Of a stretch of DNA of 64,000 bases, positions 9,437 through 20,379 are shown piece after piece. How positions within the stretch are numbered: position 1 is the first letter of the stretch; every line of letters begins with the position of its first letter. The notes beneath the pieces are model-generated. The model was given only the letters and a program-made list of their open reading frames with translations, was not told the DNA's origin and ran no database searches. This DNA comes from Brachionus manjavacas (Eukaryota; Rotifera; Eurotatoria; Ploima; Brachionidae). The stretch is taken from assembly GCA_019054805.1 (NCBI GenBank), contig JAHQIY010000012.1, positions 744,001 to 808,000 on the forward strand, written 5' to 3'. Both the position numbers and the translations under genes were made by a program.

Positions 9437-10486
9437 TTAGACTATTCTCAAATCTTTGAGACGTCTAAAAAACAATTCTTTAGCAAAAGAATACAATTCA
9501 ATGTCCAATTTGTTAAGTCTTTGTATTTCTTCCAGATATGGTATTTGCTTTGTGTCATTTTGTTTCTGTATAAAAGAATCAGCAAAAGTTTTGTTCGATT
9601 GAGCAAATTCTTCAGCTAGTTTAAAATTTTTTGAGAATATTTTCAAAAATAATTTTTGTGTATAATTTTGATATTCTGTCAGACCAAAAAAAGTCAAAGA
9701 TTGAAGGTTTTTTTTGGCTTCTTCCAGCATTTGTTCACCAGTTTTGTTTTCACAGTCATAACTCGAGTCAGACAAAAGCAACGTTTGTCTATTGTTTGCC
9801 AAATTGTATTCACAGTCAATAAATTGTTTAAGCTTAACTTTTTTCCAGTTTCCTCTACCTTTGAAACATTTTCTATAATTTTTGTACAAACAATGGTCAC
9901 TTTGCTGTCTTCCAATCCATGTCATTCCTTCAGATGCATGGTTCCATTCGCTCAAATAGCGTTTAATTGGTTCACGAAGCATGGTGAAGACAAAAAAGTC
10001 TTTTTCTGGATTAAATTGAGGATACGATTTTTTCAAACAAGCTATTAAAATTCTGTAATGTGGATGAACACCACATGGCCATCCAGCTGTTTTGCGACCC
10101 CAATACCATTTAGTCAGTTGTTTACCAGTTTTTTCGTTGATGCAATTTTTTTTTTCAATTCCATTTTCTTGAACACTTTTTTTCTTTTCGATTTTTGAAT
10201 TTTGATCTTTAGAAAAAATGCGACATTCCATTTTGCCATCAGAATAAGCGAGACTTTTAATCAAAAAAGTATCAAACTCTCGGCCACCTGTTTTTTGGAT
10301 GTGTAGAAAAACCAGTACATTTTGAGTTATATTGAAATTTTGGAATTTAACAGGTTTAAATGAAGACGGAAAATAGTACCAATTGAAAGGATTGAAAATA
10401 AATAAAAAATTAAACAACACAACTTGAAGGCTAACAAAACATAGTAGTCTTTTAAGTTTAAATTTCTGTTTTATGGATGAGTCCAT
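9437..10486 (-). CDS. Heparan-sulfate 6-O-sulfotransferase-like protein, copy 1 (349 aa)
   Basis: A Golgi type II membrane enzyme predicted to move sulfate from PAPS to the 6-O position of glucosamine in heparan sulfate. Residues about 12-35 form a signal anchor. The PAPS 5'-phosphosulfate loop is FLHIQKTGG at about residue 60-68. CGVHPHY contains the His that aligns with the conserved catalytic-region His of HS6STs. LREPIKRYLSEWNH is the 3'-phosphate-binding block. CEYNLANNRQ and LTFFGLTEYQ are HS6ST hallmarks. Length is close to the family's 380-410 residues and the frame is intact and intronless. The catalytic part is nearly identical to the copies at 43.8 and 51.5 kb, but the first ~50 residues and the upstream DNA differ. 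Confidence 0.9.
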   Translation of the reverse strand: MDSSIKQKFKLKRLLCFVSLQVVLFNFLFIFNPFNWYYFPSSFKPVKFQNFNITQNVLVFLHIQKTGGREFDTFLIKSLAYSDGKMECRIFSKDQNSKIEKKKSVQENGIEKKNCINEKTGKQLTKWYWGRKTAGWPCGVHPHYRILIACLKKSYPQFNPEKDFFVFTMLREPIKRYLSEWNHASEGMTWIGRQQSDHCLYKNYRKCFKGRGNWKKVKLKQFIDCEYNLANNRQTLLLSDSSYDCENKTGEQMLEEAKKNLQSLTFFGLTEYQNYTQKLFLKIFSKNFKLAEEFAQSNKTFADSFIQKQNDTKQIPYLEEIQRLNKLDIELYSFAKELFFRRLKDLRIV

Positions 10487-10984
10487 TGAAAATTAATTTA
10501 AACTTTTTGTGGCCGTATTTGAATATCTCTCTTCTTCAGACTAAAAATAAAATTAATTATTTAAATAAGTACTAAAACAAACATCATTAATGCTCAACAG
10601 TTAAGTAAAAAATCTTCATTTAAATAATTAACCCTTAACTTTTCTATTCACAGAAAACAGTTTAAAAGATACTTTTAGGTGTAAAAATTCAAAATGATTT
10701 TTTTAAGGAATTTTCCTGTTTATCATTAAATTCAAATATTTAAAAGAAAATTAAAGAATGATTTGTAATATATTTTTTAGACAGCCCTGTTGTATTTCCA
10801 AGAGTCTCAATTTTCGTTATAGACTAAAAAATCTAAGCCATTCTGCTATGAAATTATTGTTCACTCATCACAATATATCTAGTATATTTTTAAAATAAGC
10901 GCTTTATTCGGATTTAAAATCAGAATAAACTGCTATCTTTTAATTTACCATTTGATATAATTTTATTTATTTAAATGAAAAATC
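10487..10984. other. Intergenic, no gene seen
   Basis: A/T-rich sequence upstream of sulfotransferase copy 1. It does not match the upstream flank shared by copies 2 and 3. No clear promoter element was identified. Confidence 0.4.
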
Positions 10985-11558
10985 GAGAAGACATCTAATC
11001 AAAGCATTCGTAGAACTTTCAAAAGAAATTAATGTCCCATTATGTCCAAAAGCATTTTCAAATCCAAGAATTTTTGATATTTTCTTTTTAATAATATTGT
11101 CTTTAAAAGTTATTCGATCACCAACACTGTTCTCAATCTACATCCCTAAACTGAGGGAAAAATTGTAAGAAAATCACATAATTTATGCTGACGACTTATG
11201 CATTAATGCAGCTAGACATAAATATAAAAAGAAGAAATAAATAAAATATACTCGTTCTGTGAAGAATGGAGTCTAAAAATCAACTCAAGTAAAACTACCA
11301 ACAAATTTTGACACCTGCTGGAAGATAAAATCGTACTTGCGACTTTTAATAGATATAGCTTTAAATAACCATAAAATAGATCTTGAATTTCTCAGTATAA
11401 TATTCGACCCAAACTTAAGGTTTATGAAACACATTGAATACATTAGTGACAAAGTCACTGACCGACAAAATGTAGTAAAAGCTTTGAAAGGACAACTGTG
11501 TTCATCAAAAAGAAAATTATTATTAAACTTTAAAGCATGCATTCGATTCATTATCGAA
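10985..11558 (+). pseudogene. LINE reverse transcriptase fragment, 5' half of a split copy
   Basis: Decayed reading frames give SPTLFSIYIPKL, then IIYADDLC, the A/YxDD active site that binds the catalytic metals of reverse transcriptase. A thumb-like block follows with DPNLRFMKHIEYI and VVKALKGQLC. The 5' part (endonuclease and fingers) is missing. The reading stops in KACIRF at about 11,555, where a Tigger element begins, and resumes at 13,544. Stops and frameshifts make it non-functional. Confidence 0.75.
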
Positions 11559-13543
11559 TTGTCAATAACCGATTATCTGAAATTTTTTTATCCGGAATGC
11601 CCGATTATCCGGAATCAATTTTCGGACCAGCACTTTTTGATTTTTAACTTTGAGCTTTTTCGCGTCCTTCTTTTTAGGCTTTGAGCTAATTAGAACAGCA
11701 TTACTTCCGTATTACTTTCTGTTAATCTTAATATATAAACATAAACGATGTGCGTCAATCTGTTATTCGCATTAGAAATGACAAGACCTACGTTTCAAGC
11801 CGCTACGCCTCGCAAGAACGCTAGTAAAAAAGTTATTGATACTACGAATGCAAAACGCAAGAAGGTTGTTCTTAAATTTGTTCAGCCGGAGGAGCTCGTC
11901 ACTAAGAACAAGAATGGGTACTGCCCAAAAAAACTTGCACTAGATTATATGGTTGGCTTGACTACCATTTACGACATTATCGCCAAAGGTTCAGCAGAAC
12001 TTAGCAAATTCAGAAACGATAATCTAGACAAATGCGATCAGATGCACATTTAAGACTTCAAGCTATCCGCTATTAGACGAAGCACTCAAGTTATGGTTTT
12101 ACCAAGCAGCAGTGTTCCAATTCGAAACAGTTGCCTTTTAAGCAAAGATATTTCAAAGAGAGTTCTATCCAGCCGCCGAAAAATTCAGTGCATCTTCAGG
12201 CTACATCCAGAGATTTTGCAAACGACACAACATCAAAACCATCAAGCTTCATGGCGAAATATAATCAGCAGAGTTTGACGCCGTTGAACCATTCCTAATC
12301 AAGATGGCAGAGATTCAAAAAGAATACTCTATAGACCAGATTTACAATGCCGATTATAGTGGTCAAGTCTTCAAAAGTCTACCAGACACCACACTTACAA
12401 CTCTATAAGAAAGGCTAAAAAACTCCGCAAGTATTTCAAAAAATGAAAAAGAAAGAGTCACTTTCTTATCGTGCACGAATGCAAGTGCCTCTTATGCCCT
12501 GCCGCTAGTATTCATCGATTGAACTACCAAAAGAAAGAAGACCGTCAACAAAACAAGTTTGCCGGTCATCTATAAGCACTCATCAAACGCCTGGATGACC
12601 ACTGAAATATTTAGCGAGTGGTTTCATGACTGTTTTGTCCCGTGCGTTGAAAAACATCAAGTAGTAGTCTTGAAGAGATCAGCCAAGAACCTAAAGCTGT
12701 CCTTCTTGGATAATTTTGCCTGCCATTCAGATGTACTGGTCTCCAAAAATCGAAACATAAAGGTTGAAATGCTTCCTCCAAACACAACATCCATCATTCA
12801 GCCACAAGACCAAGGAATAATCGCCTCGGTAAAAAAAGCGTTTCAAAGCAGAAGTTCTCAAAATGATCTTTCAATCCAACCTAGTAAATCAACCAGAGAT
12901 TAATCCGCTTCAAACATTCTACAACAAATACACGATAAAGGATGTCATCTTTGTCTTAGTGTCCGTTTGGAAGTCAACTCCCACAACGACATTTAAACGA
13001 GCATGGCTCAAGTTAAATATGAACGTCGAAGTTACTGACTGTTTCTGAGCCGACTTTGCCATATCAAAACGTTATTCCGATTGAGAGCTGGCTGCATTAT
13101 TGAACGAGTCAGAAACACAGATAGAATTGTGGATCAGATGCAAGAGGATGAAGCCGATGAAGAACCGCCCGTTGCAGCAGGTGACGTTAACAAGGCCGTA
13201 ATATTGTGCGCACAACTCTCAGACTTGATTCACAGGATTGGAAGAAGTGAACAAGTACAGGCCCTGTTTGATCTGCAAGTTTTCTTTCGCAACAGACAGT
13301 TTGAAGCCAGTATCTACCAATCAACAATCAGCTTTTAATATTTATTGGTTAATTTTATTCGTTCCTTACTTTTTCCTTCCGTTAATATGTTGTTTTTATT
13401 CGTTAATTGTTTCTTTGTTCTAAATAAACACTCTAAATCAATTAAAACTGTGTTTACCCCTCTTTTCGTTATCAAATCGTGTTATCCTGAAGACTTTGAA
13501 AAAAAAGGCTTGAATCTGATTCAGGATGACCGGTTATTGACTG
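11559..13543 (+). mobile_element. Tigger/pogo DNA transposon with decayed transposase
   Basis: The right end, CGGTTATTGACTG, stops at 13,543 and is followed by TA. The left end, GTCAATAACCGATTATC from 11,561, is its inverted partner with the first bases mutated. The interior encodes a CENP-B-like helix-turn-helix with KRKKVVL and KLALDYMVGLTTIYDI (11,780-12,010). The DDE core follows in broken frames: NADYSG (first Asp, about 12,350), LDNFACHSD (second Asp, about 12,705) and LPPNTTSIIQPQDQG (about 12,775). The RAWLKL tail and an acidic C-terminal block (13,081-13,338) complete it. Stops and frameshifts inactivate it. It is inserted inside a LINE copy whose halves lie on either side. Confidence 0.88.
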
Positions 13544-13998
13544 TACAGTCATATTTCATTTATTACATTCAAGAATGCACTTGACCGTCTACTAATTCTC
13601 CAAAACAAAACTCTTCGCCTTTGCCTAAGCTCTGACTACATTGATAGTACTGAAGTTATTCTTTCACAAGAGAAAATCGAAATAATAAAGCCTAGTCTTT
13701 TAAATTTGCATCAAAGTTACTCCGACAAAATCATTCTCAATGGAGAAAATCACCATATTTTAGATGAAATAATTGAGCAAAATCAAGTCAACAGAAACTA
13801 AAAATCAAAACAACACAAAAAAAATAAAGAAAAACTTGCTTGAAAAATATCCTCATACTTCATAATGAACTTTAACAGATTATCACCAAAATTTTAAAAA
13901 CAAAAACTTTCAATTATTAATCCCTTTTAATAGGGCTGTAAGAAAGCTCTAGCTTTCGTATCTTTCCTTCACCGTTTTGAAATAAATAAATAAATAAT
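13544..13998 (+). pseudogene. LINE reverse transcriptase fragment, 3' half plus 3' tail
   Basis: The frame continues the LINE interrupted at 11,558: ALDRLLILQNKTLRLCLS, then an Asn/Ile-rich C-terminus ending near 13,800. A 3' untranslated part follows with a hairpin, GAAAGCTCTAGCTTTC, at about 13,943-13,960. It ends in TAAATAAATAAATAA, a typical simple-repeat LINE tail. Confidence 0.7.
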
Positions 13999-13999
13999 T

Positions 14000-14240
14000 A
14001 GAATTATGCAACTACAATAACACTACTATCAATTACAAACAAAGCGTTCTGCACCATAATCCTGGGAAGAATCAGGAATGCTTAGAATGCAATACTTAGA
14101 AAATATCAAGCAGGATTTAGACGAGGTAGAGGATGCCTAGACCAGATATTTGCTCTAAGAAAAATCATAAAAGAAAGCCTTAAATGGAACAGCTAATGTT
14201 GTACATAGTTGGAAAGAATGTCGTCTCTTGATTAAAATGA
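14000..14240 (+). pseudogene. Second LINE reverse transcriptase fragment (RTE-like)
   Basis: A short block reads TIILGRIR, then YQAGFRRGRGCLDQIF and LRKIIKESLKWN. The QAGFR-x-GR-x-CxDQI motif is characteristic of RTE/craft-type LINE fingers-palm domains. It starts right after the tail of the previous LINE and is a different family. Only about 70 codons remain. Confidence 0.6.
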
Positions 14241-15633
14241 TATAAAATTTGTTTAAGATCATATTCCATATAAAAAATTATATTTAAAAAAACCTAAATT
14301 TGTACAAATTTTTAAAATCCTAAAAAAATTATTATTTTTAGTTTTTACTCAAATTAAAAAATCAATTCTAACATCCGAATTAAAAAAAATAACATAAAAA
14401 ACAAAAAGTTTATCTATTTAAGTAGATAAACTTTAAAATTTAAAAAAAATAAATATATTAAAAAAATGGTAAAAAAAATTAAGACAAAATAACTCTTTTT
14501 GTTACTTAAAATGAATGTAATACCAAATTAGGTTCTATGGAAATATTTCTATTATAATAAATTTTCTGTAAATTTTAATTTTTTTAAATTAAATCACACA
14601 AAAACTTATTTAAAAATTATTCTCTTTGTGTACCAGCAGCTAAGCAACGGGCTCTAAACTAGCACCAATATTAGAACAATAAAAATTAAAAAACACCAGA
14701 TATTTCTATATTGGCACCAAATTTATTAGAAATAGAATTACAAAAAAACACAATAAACTTTTGAACACAAACAAATTATTTCATAGTACTAGCAATTTCC
14801 TTTCTTTGAAAAGAATAAAATTCAAGATAACGAGGCAATTTTGAGAAAAAATTTGTTGTTAAGGTGATTTATCTAAGTAACTGTCCTTAAAAGTAAAAAA
14901 AAAATATTAAATATAAATAGAGCTCCATCAATAAATCTTCATCTTTTGCTAAATAAGCAAGTTGTAATAGACAATCAAAATATAAATACGAAATTAGTTT
15001 GCAGAGCATTTACAGGAGATCAATACATTTAAAAATAATCTAATAAAAATAATTTCCAAATTAATTATTTCGATTTTAAGAAGGTTCAGGGGAAATTTTA
15101 CATTTTCTTATTTGGTATTTTAAGTTACAAGTAAAATTTAGATTTCATTAAACATGATTTCATTAATGCCAATTTAAATTAAAATAACTCAAGAAAATAC
15201 TATTTCAATTAAATTTAACGTCTCAAAGTTAAAAAGAAAGTTTATCAAAAACAAATTAAATTTTTTTTTGATTAAAGATTAAAATTATATTAAAAAAATC
15301 TTAATTTCTAATTAAAAGTCAGAAAATTCAAAACTTTAGTGCTATCTGAATTCTTTATTTTTGACTTAAAAAGACATTTCCGCCAAAATCGTCTAATTAA
15401 TTTTCAACTGGAAATTGTTGAAGTTTAGAAAAATTAAATTTTTAATTTTCAACTGGTGATATAAATATTCGGGAACAGGTTTGTGTTGTCATTTCTCCCT
15501 CATTTTAAATGCAATTTCAAATCTTTAAAAGATTTCGTAGACCTTAAATTTAAACGCCAATCATAACTTGGATAATAAGCAGATGGGGACATCTTTTTCT
15601 AAATATTACAAAAATGTTAAGTTCGAGAAAAAA
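14241..15633. other. A/T-rich gene-poor stretch with one dispersed repeat
   Basis: No open frame of interest. Bases about 14,840-15,010 recur in inverted orientation at about 44,990-45,150 (shared core AAGGTGATTTATCTAAGTAA and CTCCATCAATAA), so this part is a dispersed repeat of unknown class. The rest shows nothing recognised. Confidence 0.45.
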
Positions 15634-16261
15634 CTTTGGTTTGGGTAGCTGTGATTGCGAAAGGAATCTCAGAGTTATATACCATTTAAAGATAGTTTTA
15701 ACGAGATGAATATTTAAGCAGGAGATTGCATCCTTTTGTCTATCAGTCAAAGATTTTAAATCCTAGCCCACTTGGCTAGCTCTCATTCCTCAAAAGCATC
15801 ATTGGACTTAATGATCGGAAATCTACTCGATAATGCTGACAATATCTATATGCTAATATCGCGATCAAAAATGTAATTAAATAATTAAAAAACAAAATTA
15901 TTGGGTCGTGGAGTGTTGTTTAAATTAAAAGATTTCGTTGTGTGTAAAAATTTTTACTCTAAATAAAATGGGTGAGAGAAAACGGCCGTTCTGTGCGGCG
16001 GAACACTGTTCATAGTTTATATAATAAGAATTGTAAAAAGCATAAAAAAAAGGATTTGGTTCAAATGTTTAAGCTAAGGTTTTAGCAAATAATTGTTTCT
16101 TTATTTCTTGGATCCCCTTTTTGTTTTTAATAAAGATGGTAATTAAATTGAAATATCTATAAATTGATTGCAATAGAAGTAGAAGGAGAAATAAATTGCA
16201 GGAGAATAGGTTACGTATAATCTCGATTTTAGAGAAATGTCACAAACTTCGGATGCTCATA
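15634..16261 (+). repeat. Palindrome arm A (left flank of the Tc1 element)
   Basis: This ~628-bp sequence, from TTTGGTTTGGGTAGC to CTTCGGATGCTCA, recurs inverted at 18,483-18,991 (shorter) and 37,157-37,782 (full length). A diverged relative without the Tc1 insertion lies at 46,340-46,520. No coding capacity was recognised. A short stem of GCTAGCCAAGTGGGCTAG is present in each copy. Confidence 0.8.
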
Positions 16262-18482
16262 CAGTGGTGTTCGGATTTAGTAATTTACGATAATTTACGT
16301 AAAAAATAGTAAATTTACCGAATTTTACGTAAAATATTGTAAATTTACGTAAATTTACAAAAGTAAAAAAACGTAAATTTACCAGTTTTTACGTAAAATT
16401 CGGTAAATTTCGAACATTTTACGTAAATTAGTGTAAAAAAAAAAATGTCCAAAAAATTGAAATAATTTGGCACTTTTTAAAAAAAATTGAATTTTTTATC
16501 CTTCAACATTTATTTTCAAAATTATGAATAAAAAAATTTACCATAATTTACGTAAATTTTGGTAAAATATAATAATTTTAATGGTAAAAAATAGTAAAAA
16601 ATGGTAAAAAATGGTGAAAAATTTAAATTAATTAAAGGAATATTTATTAACAAAAAATAACTTGATTAAATTGTTATTAAACATATACAATTGAGTAGAT
16701 TAACATTTTATTTTTTGATTTATCCATTTTGATTGAATTAGATGCCCTTTAAGAAAATTTAATACAAGCTAATATTTCGAACTAGTACATAAAAAAGATT
16801 TTGAAAGAAAAACGTGATACCATTAAAAAAAGAGCAAACAAGCTAGCTTTAAGTTGTAAGCTTACAAAATATATTCAAGTAAATTTATTTTCGAATAAAT
16901 TCTAAATCATTTAAAATTAAAACTTTTAATAGGATCAAACTATTTCAAATTTGGGCTGCTATAATTCGTCTGAAATTGTTAAAAACATTTTTTTAAAATT
17001 CAAAATTAAAATTAGCAGCTCGATTATAAGAAAATAAAGGTTTAAACACATTAATTATATTTTTAATGTGTTTAAACCTTTATTTTCTTATTAAATTATC
17101 GTAAATTATGGTATTATTTACATTTTTTAAATATAAAAAAAAATATCTTGAATAGTTTTAAAGCTTTTTAATTGTTTGACCAACCTCCTTGATTTTCTAT
17201 TACTTTAATTCTGAATCTCATAAGCTCCAAAGGCTAATCTGGTGCTTAAAACATTATAATTGTGATTTTAAAGAATTTATTTTCGTTGATGAAACAACCA
17301 TTTGGTTATTTGAACCTCCTTTGTATCACCTTAGGTACCCATCTGCATATCCAGACGCGTTTCCTTGTACTTCAAAAACAAAATCAAAGCTTAATATTTG
17401 GGAAGGTATATCATTTATGGGACCAACAAATTTAGCAGTAATTTATTTTCAAAAATATTACTAGAATTTTAAAAAATTTTATAACAATAGGTATTCACAT
17501 CGAATTTAGATTCGATACTGTATAGAGAAATATTGGCTCAATAATTATTGCCTTTTGGTGCAATAAATTATGATTTTTGGTTTAAAATTTCATCAGGATA
17601 ATGACCCCAAGCATAGATCTAAAATTTGTACGAATTTTCTAGAGAAAAATAACGTTTATTGGGTAAATTTTTCAAAAATTCAATAATAAATTTAATGTCA
17701 TTTTGAGTTTTTTTTTGCTTTTTTTTTCCAATTCTCAGAATAGTAAAGTTTGTTGTCAAATCAATTTTTTAAAAATATGTATCCTTTAACTCTCTAGTTC
17801 AATTTCATTAATTTTCCTCTATTTTAAACCATTTTATTACATTTTATTTTTTTAAATTTTTTAATACTATGATCATCAATTAGATTTAATTTTTAATATT
17901 AACCCAAAAACTATTTTATGGAATGTTCCAATCACATAACTTATCTTCCTGAAATTGTGCTGTTTAATAAGAAAGTTAAAAAATTGCGCGAGTAATAATG
18001 GATAAATCAAAATGGATAAATCAAAAAATAAAATGTTAATCTCCTCAATTGTATATGTTTAATAACAATTTAATCAAGTTATTTTTTGTTAATAAATATT
18101 CCTTTAATTAATTTAAATTTTTCACCATTTTTTACCATTTTTTACTATTTTTTACCATTAAAATTATTATATTTTACCAAAATTTACGTAAATTATGGTA
18201 AATTTTTTTTTATTCATAATTTTGAAAATAAATGTTGAAGGATAAAAAAAATTCAATTTTTTTTAAAAAGTGCCAAATTATTTCAATTTTTTGGACATTT
18301 TTTTTTTTACACTAATTTACGTAAAATGTTCGAAATTTACCGAATTTTACGTAAAAACTGGTAAATTTACGTTTTTTTACTTTTGTAAATTTACGTAAAT
18401 TTACAATATTTTACGTAAAATTCGGTAAATTTACTATTTTTTACGTAAATTATCGTAAATTACTAAATCCGGAACACCACTG
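16262..18482 (+). mobile_element. Tc1/mariner-type transposon with ~470-bp inverted repeats
   Basis: It is bounded by CAGTGGTGTTC...GGAACACCACTG and flanked by TA. The terminal repeats (16,262-16,734 and 18,010-18,482) are packed with gtaaatttacgtaaa words, themselves small palindromes. The interior keeps a transposase fragment at 17,189-17,665 with FIFVDETTIWLF (first Asp) and, in another frame, HQDNDPKHRS (second Asp), both typical of the DDE_3/Tc1 family. The third acidic motif is not recognisable and frames are broken, so this copy is dead. A deletion derivative is at 56,270-56,770 and an isolated end at 37,783-37,918. Confidence 0.88.
17032..17091. repeat. Perfect hairpin inside the Tc1 element
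   Basis: AATAAAGGTTTAAACACATT and its inverse, separated by an A/T spacer of about 12 bases, form a stem of about 23 bp. It lies just upstream of the transposase remnant. Confidence 0.7.
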
Positions 18483-19057
18483 TATGAGCATCCGAAGTTT
18501 GTGACATTTCTCTAAAATCGAGATTATACGTAACCTATTCTCCTGCAATTTATTTCTCCTTCTACTTCTATTGCAATCAATTTATAGATATTTCAATTTA
18601 ATTACCATCTTTATTAAAAACAAAAAGGGGATCCAAGAAATAAAGAAACAATTATTTGCTAAAACCTTAGCTTAAACATTTGAACCAAATCCTTTTTTTA
18701 TGCTTTTACAATTCTTATTATATAAACTATGAACAGTGTTCCGCCGCACAGAACGGCCGTTTTCTCTCACCCATTTTATTTAGAGTAAAAATTTTTACAC
18801 ACAACGAAATCTTTTAATTTAAACAACACTCCACGACCCAATAATTTTGTTTTTTAATTATTTAATTACATTTTTGATCGCGATATTAGCATATAGATAT
18901 TGTCAGCATTATCGAGTAGATTTCCGATCATTAAGTCCAATGATGCTTTTGAGGAATGAGAGCTAGCCAAGTGGGCTAGGATTTAAAATCTTGTAATAAT
19001 GGATAAATCAAAATGGATAAATCAAAAAATAAAATGTTAATCTCCTCAATTGTATAT
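17992..19057 (+). repeat. About 1-kb tandem duplication (unit 1, and start of unit 2)
   Basis: The unit beginning GTAATAATGGATAAATC at 17,992 begins again at 18,993. Unit 2 reaches 19,057, is interrupted by the 17.7-kb element, and resumes at 36,723 to about 37,668. Each unit contains one Tc1 inverted repeat plus palindrome arm A. The intact sequence in unit 1 at 18,040-18,065 shows the empty target of the 17.7-kb element. Confidence 0.8.
18483..18991 (-). repeat. Palindrome arm A, inverted copy 1
   Basis: Reverse complement of 15,755-16,261. It joins the Tc1 element exactly at the TA duplication, so the palindrome is symmetric about the element. Confidence 0.8.
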
Positions 19058-19870
19058 GGCAAGAATTTTTTTCTATTATATAATTTCAATGGTGCTTTTA
19101 AAGTTTAAAATGCCCGGCTTTTTTCGATTTATAGACAATTATTAATTGGTATTGATATAGCTAATTAGTCAAAAAATATGAAAATTAAGTCATTTTTGAA
19201 CTTTATCTTTTACTAGAGATAAATTTAATCAATTAATTTTTTATGAAATTTAAAAATTTTTAACAAGTAAAATTGTTAAGTTTTTATTGTTAGTTATATT
19301 AAAATTTTTTCATATAGATAAAATTTTATTTTTGGAATTTCTATCCTTATGATATTTGCTATTAAATAAATTTTTTGAATAATGAAAAAAGCATTATAAG
19401 AAACCTTTTTTAAATTTTCTGATTCCATAGGCATTGCATTTGTCTATAATTTTAATATAAAATAAAGTTATTGATTATCTTAGTTTATCAATATTATCGA
19501 ATATTCCGCAAACTTTCGTTTAGATTTTTGTTTGTTTATATTTAAATTAACCAATATAAAAATTTTATCAATTTTTGACGATCAGTTTTTTAATTATATC
19601 GATTTTTGCATGATCAACATTTTTGTTTCTAAAAAACCATTAAAAAGAATTTTTATCTACTTTTAAACATTCTTGGTTATTTTCCTATAATAACTTAAAT
19701 TAAAATTCTTAATCAAAATTAATTTTAGTATTTATAATAGACCATTTCAGCTTGAGCCACTCAAACGATTCCGTAACATAGAACTGTAGTAAAGTATCGT
19801 CGTTATCTCAACTTAAAACCAATCTGTTCAGCCGTCCAATGAGACTGAACCATATGTCTTAAGTAAGCTG
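19058..19870 (+). repeat. Outer left terminal inverted repeat
   Basis: Pairs with 35,821-36,722. Bases 19,058 to about 19,590 match the partner without a difference that I could find by reading. From there to 19,870 the match is patchy but resumes in CGTCGTTATCTCAA and CAGCTTACTTAAGAC-type blocks. Confidence 0.85.
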
Positions 19871-20379
19871 TCAACTTTTTTAAGAAACTTTTTGTAATTT
19901 TACACTAAACAATAGTAATTTTTCGAAAAATAAAATATAGTTTTTATAAAATATAAATAAAAAAATTTTATTTTACTTATTTTCCACTTTCCGGCGTAAA
20001 TTTTCGCATGTCAAAAAAATATTTTGAATTAAAAATAAACTTAAAATATTTATTATAATTTTTAAAATTAAAGATTGCTTTGTGTTAAATAATTGAAACT
20101 ATTAAGCTAAATTGGCGATTAAAATATTTTAGATTAATAAAAATTGATTAAAAATTTTTTTTAAAAATATTTTTTTTTAAATGTGAATAAAATCTGCTTT
20201 TAAATGTTGCTTCGTAATCAATCCAAATGAATTTTTACATTTTTGCCAGAAAATTTAATAATGTTTATTTCAATTGGATTACATTGTTTCATCTATTTGA
20301 GATTATCTAATTAAATTTACTTTAAAAATATCCAGTTCGATTTTTTATTATTAGAATCTTAAATTAAATATGGAAAATT

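Noticed and set aside
9631..10048. Plus-strand frames opposite sulfotransferase copy 1 (and equivalents at 44,285-44,669 and 51,687-52,071)
   Set aside because: They recur in all three copies only because the sense gene is conserved; no family match.
18961..18991. tRNA A-box-like GCTAGCCAAGTGGGCTAG in arm A
   Set aside because: No B box, anticodon arm or acceptor stem follows, so neither a tRNA nor a tRNA-derived SINE is supported.
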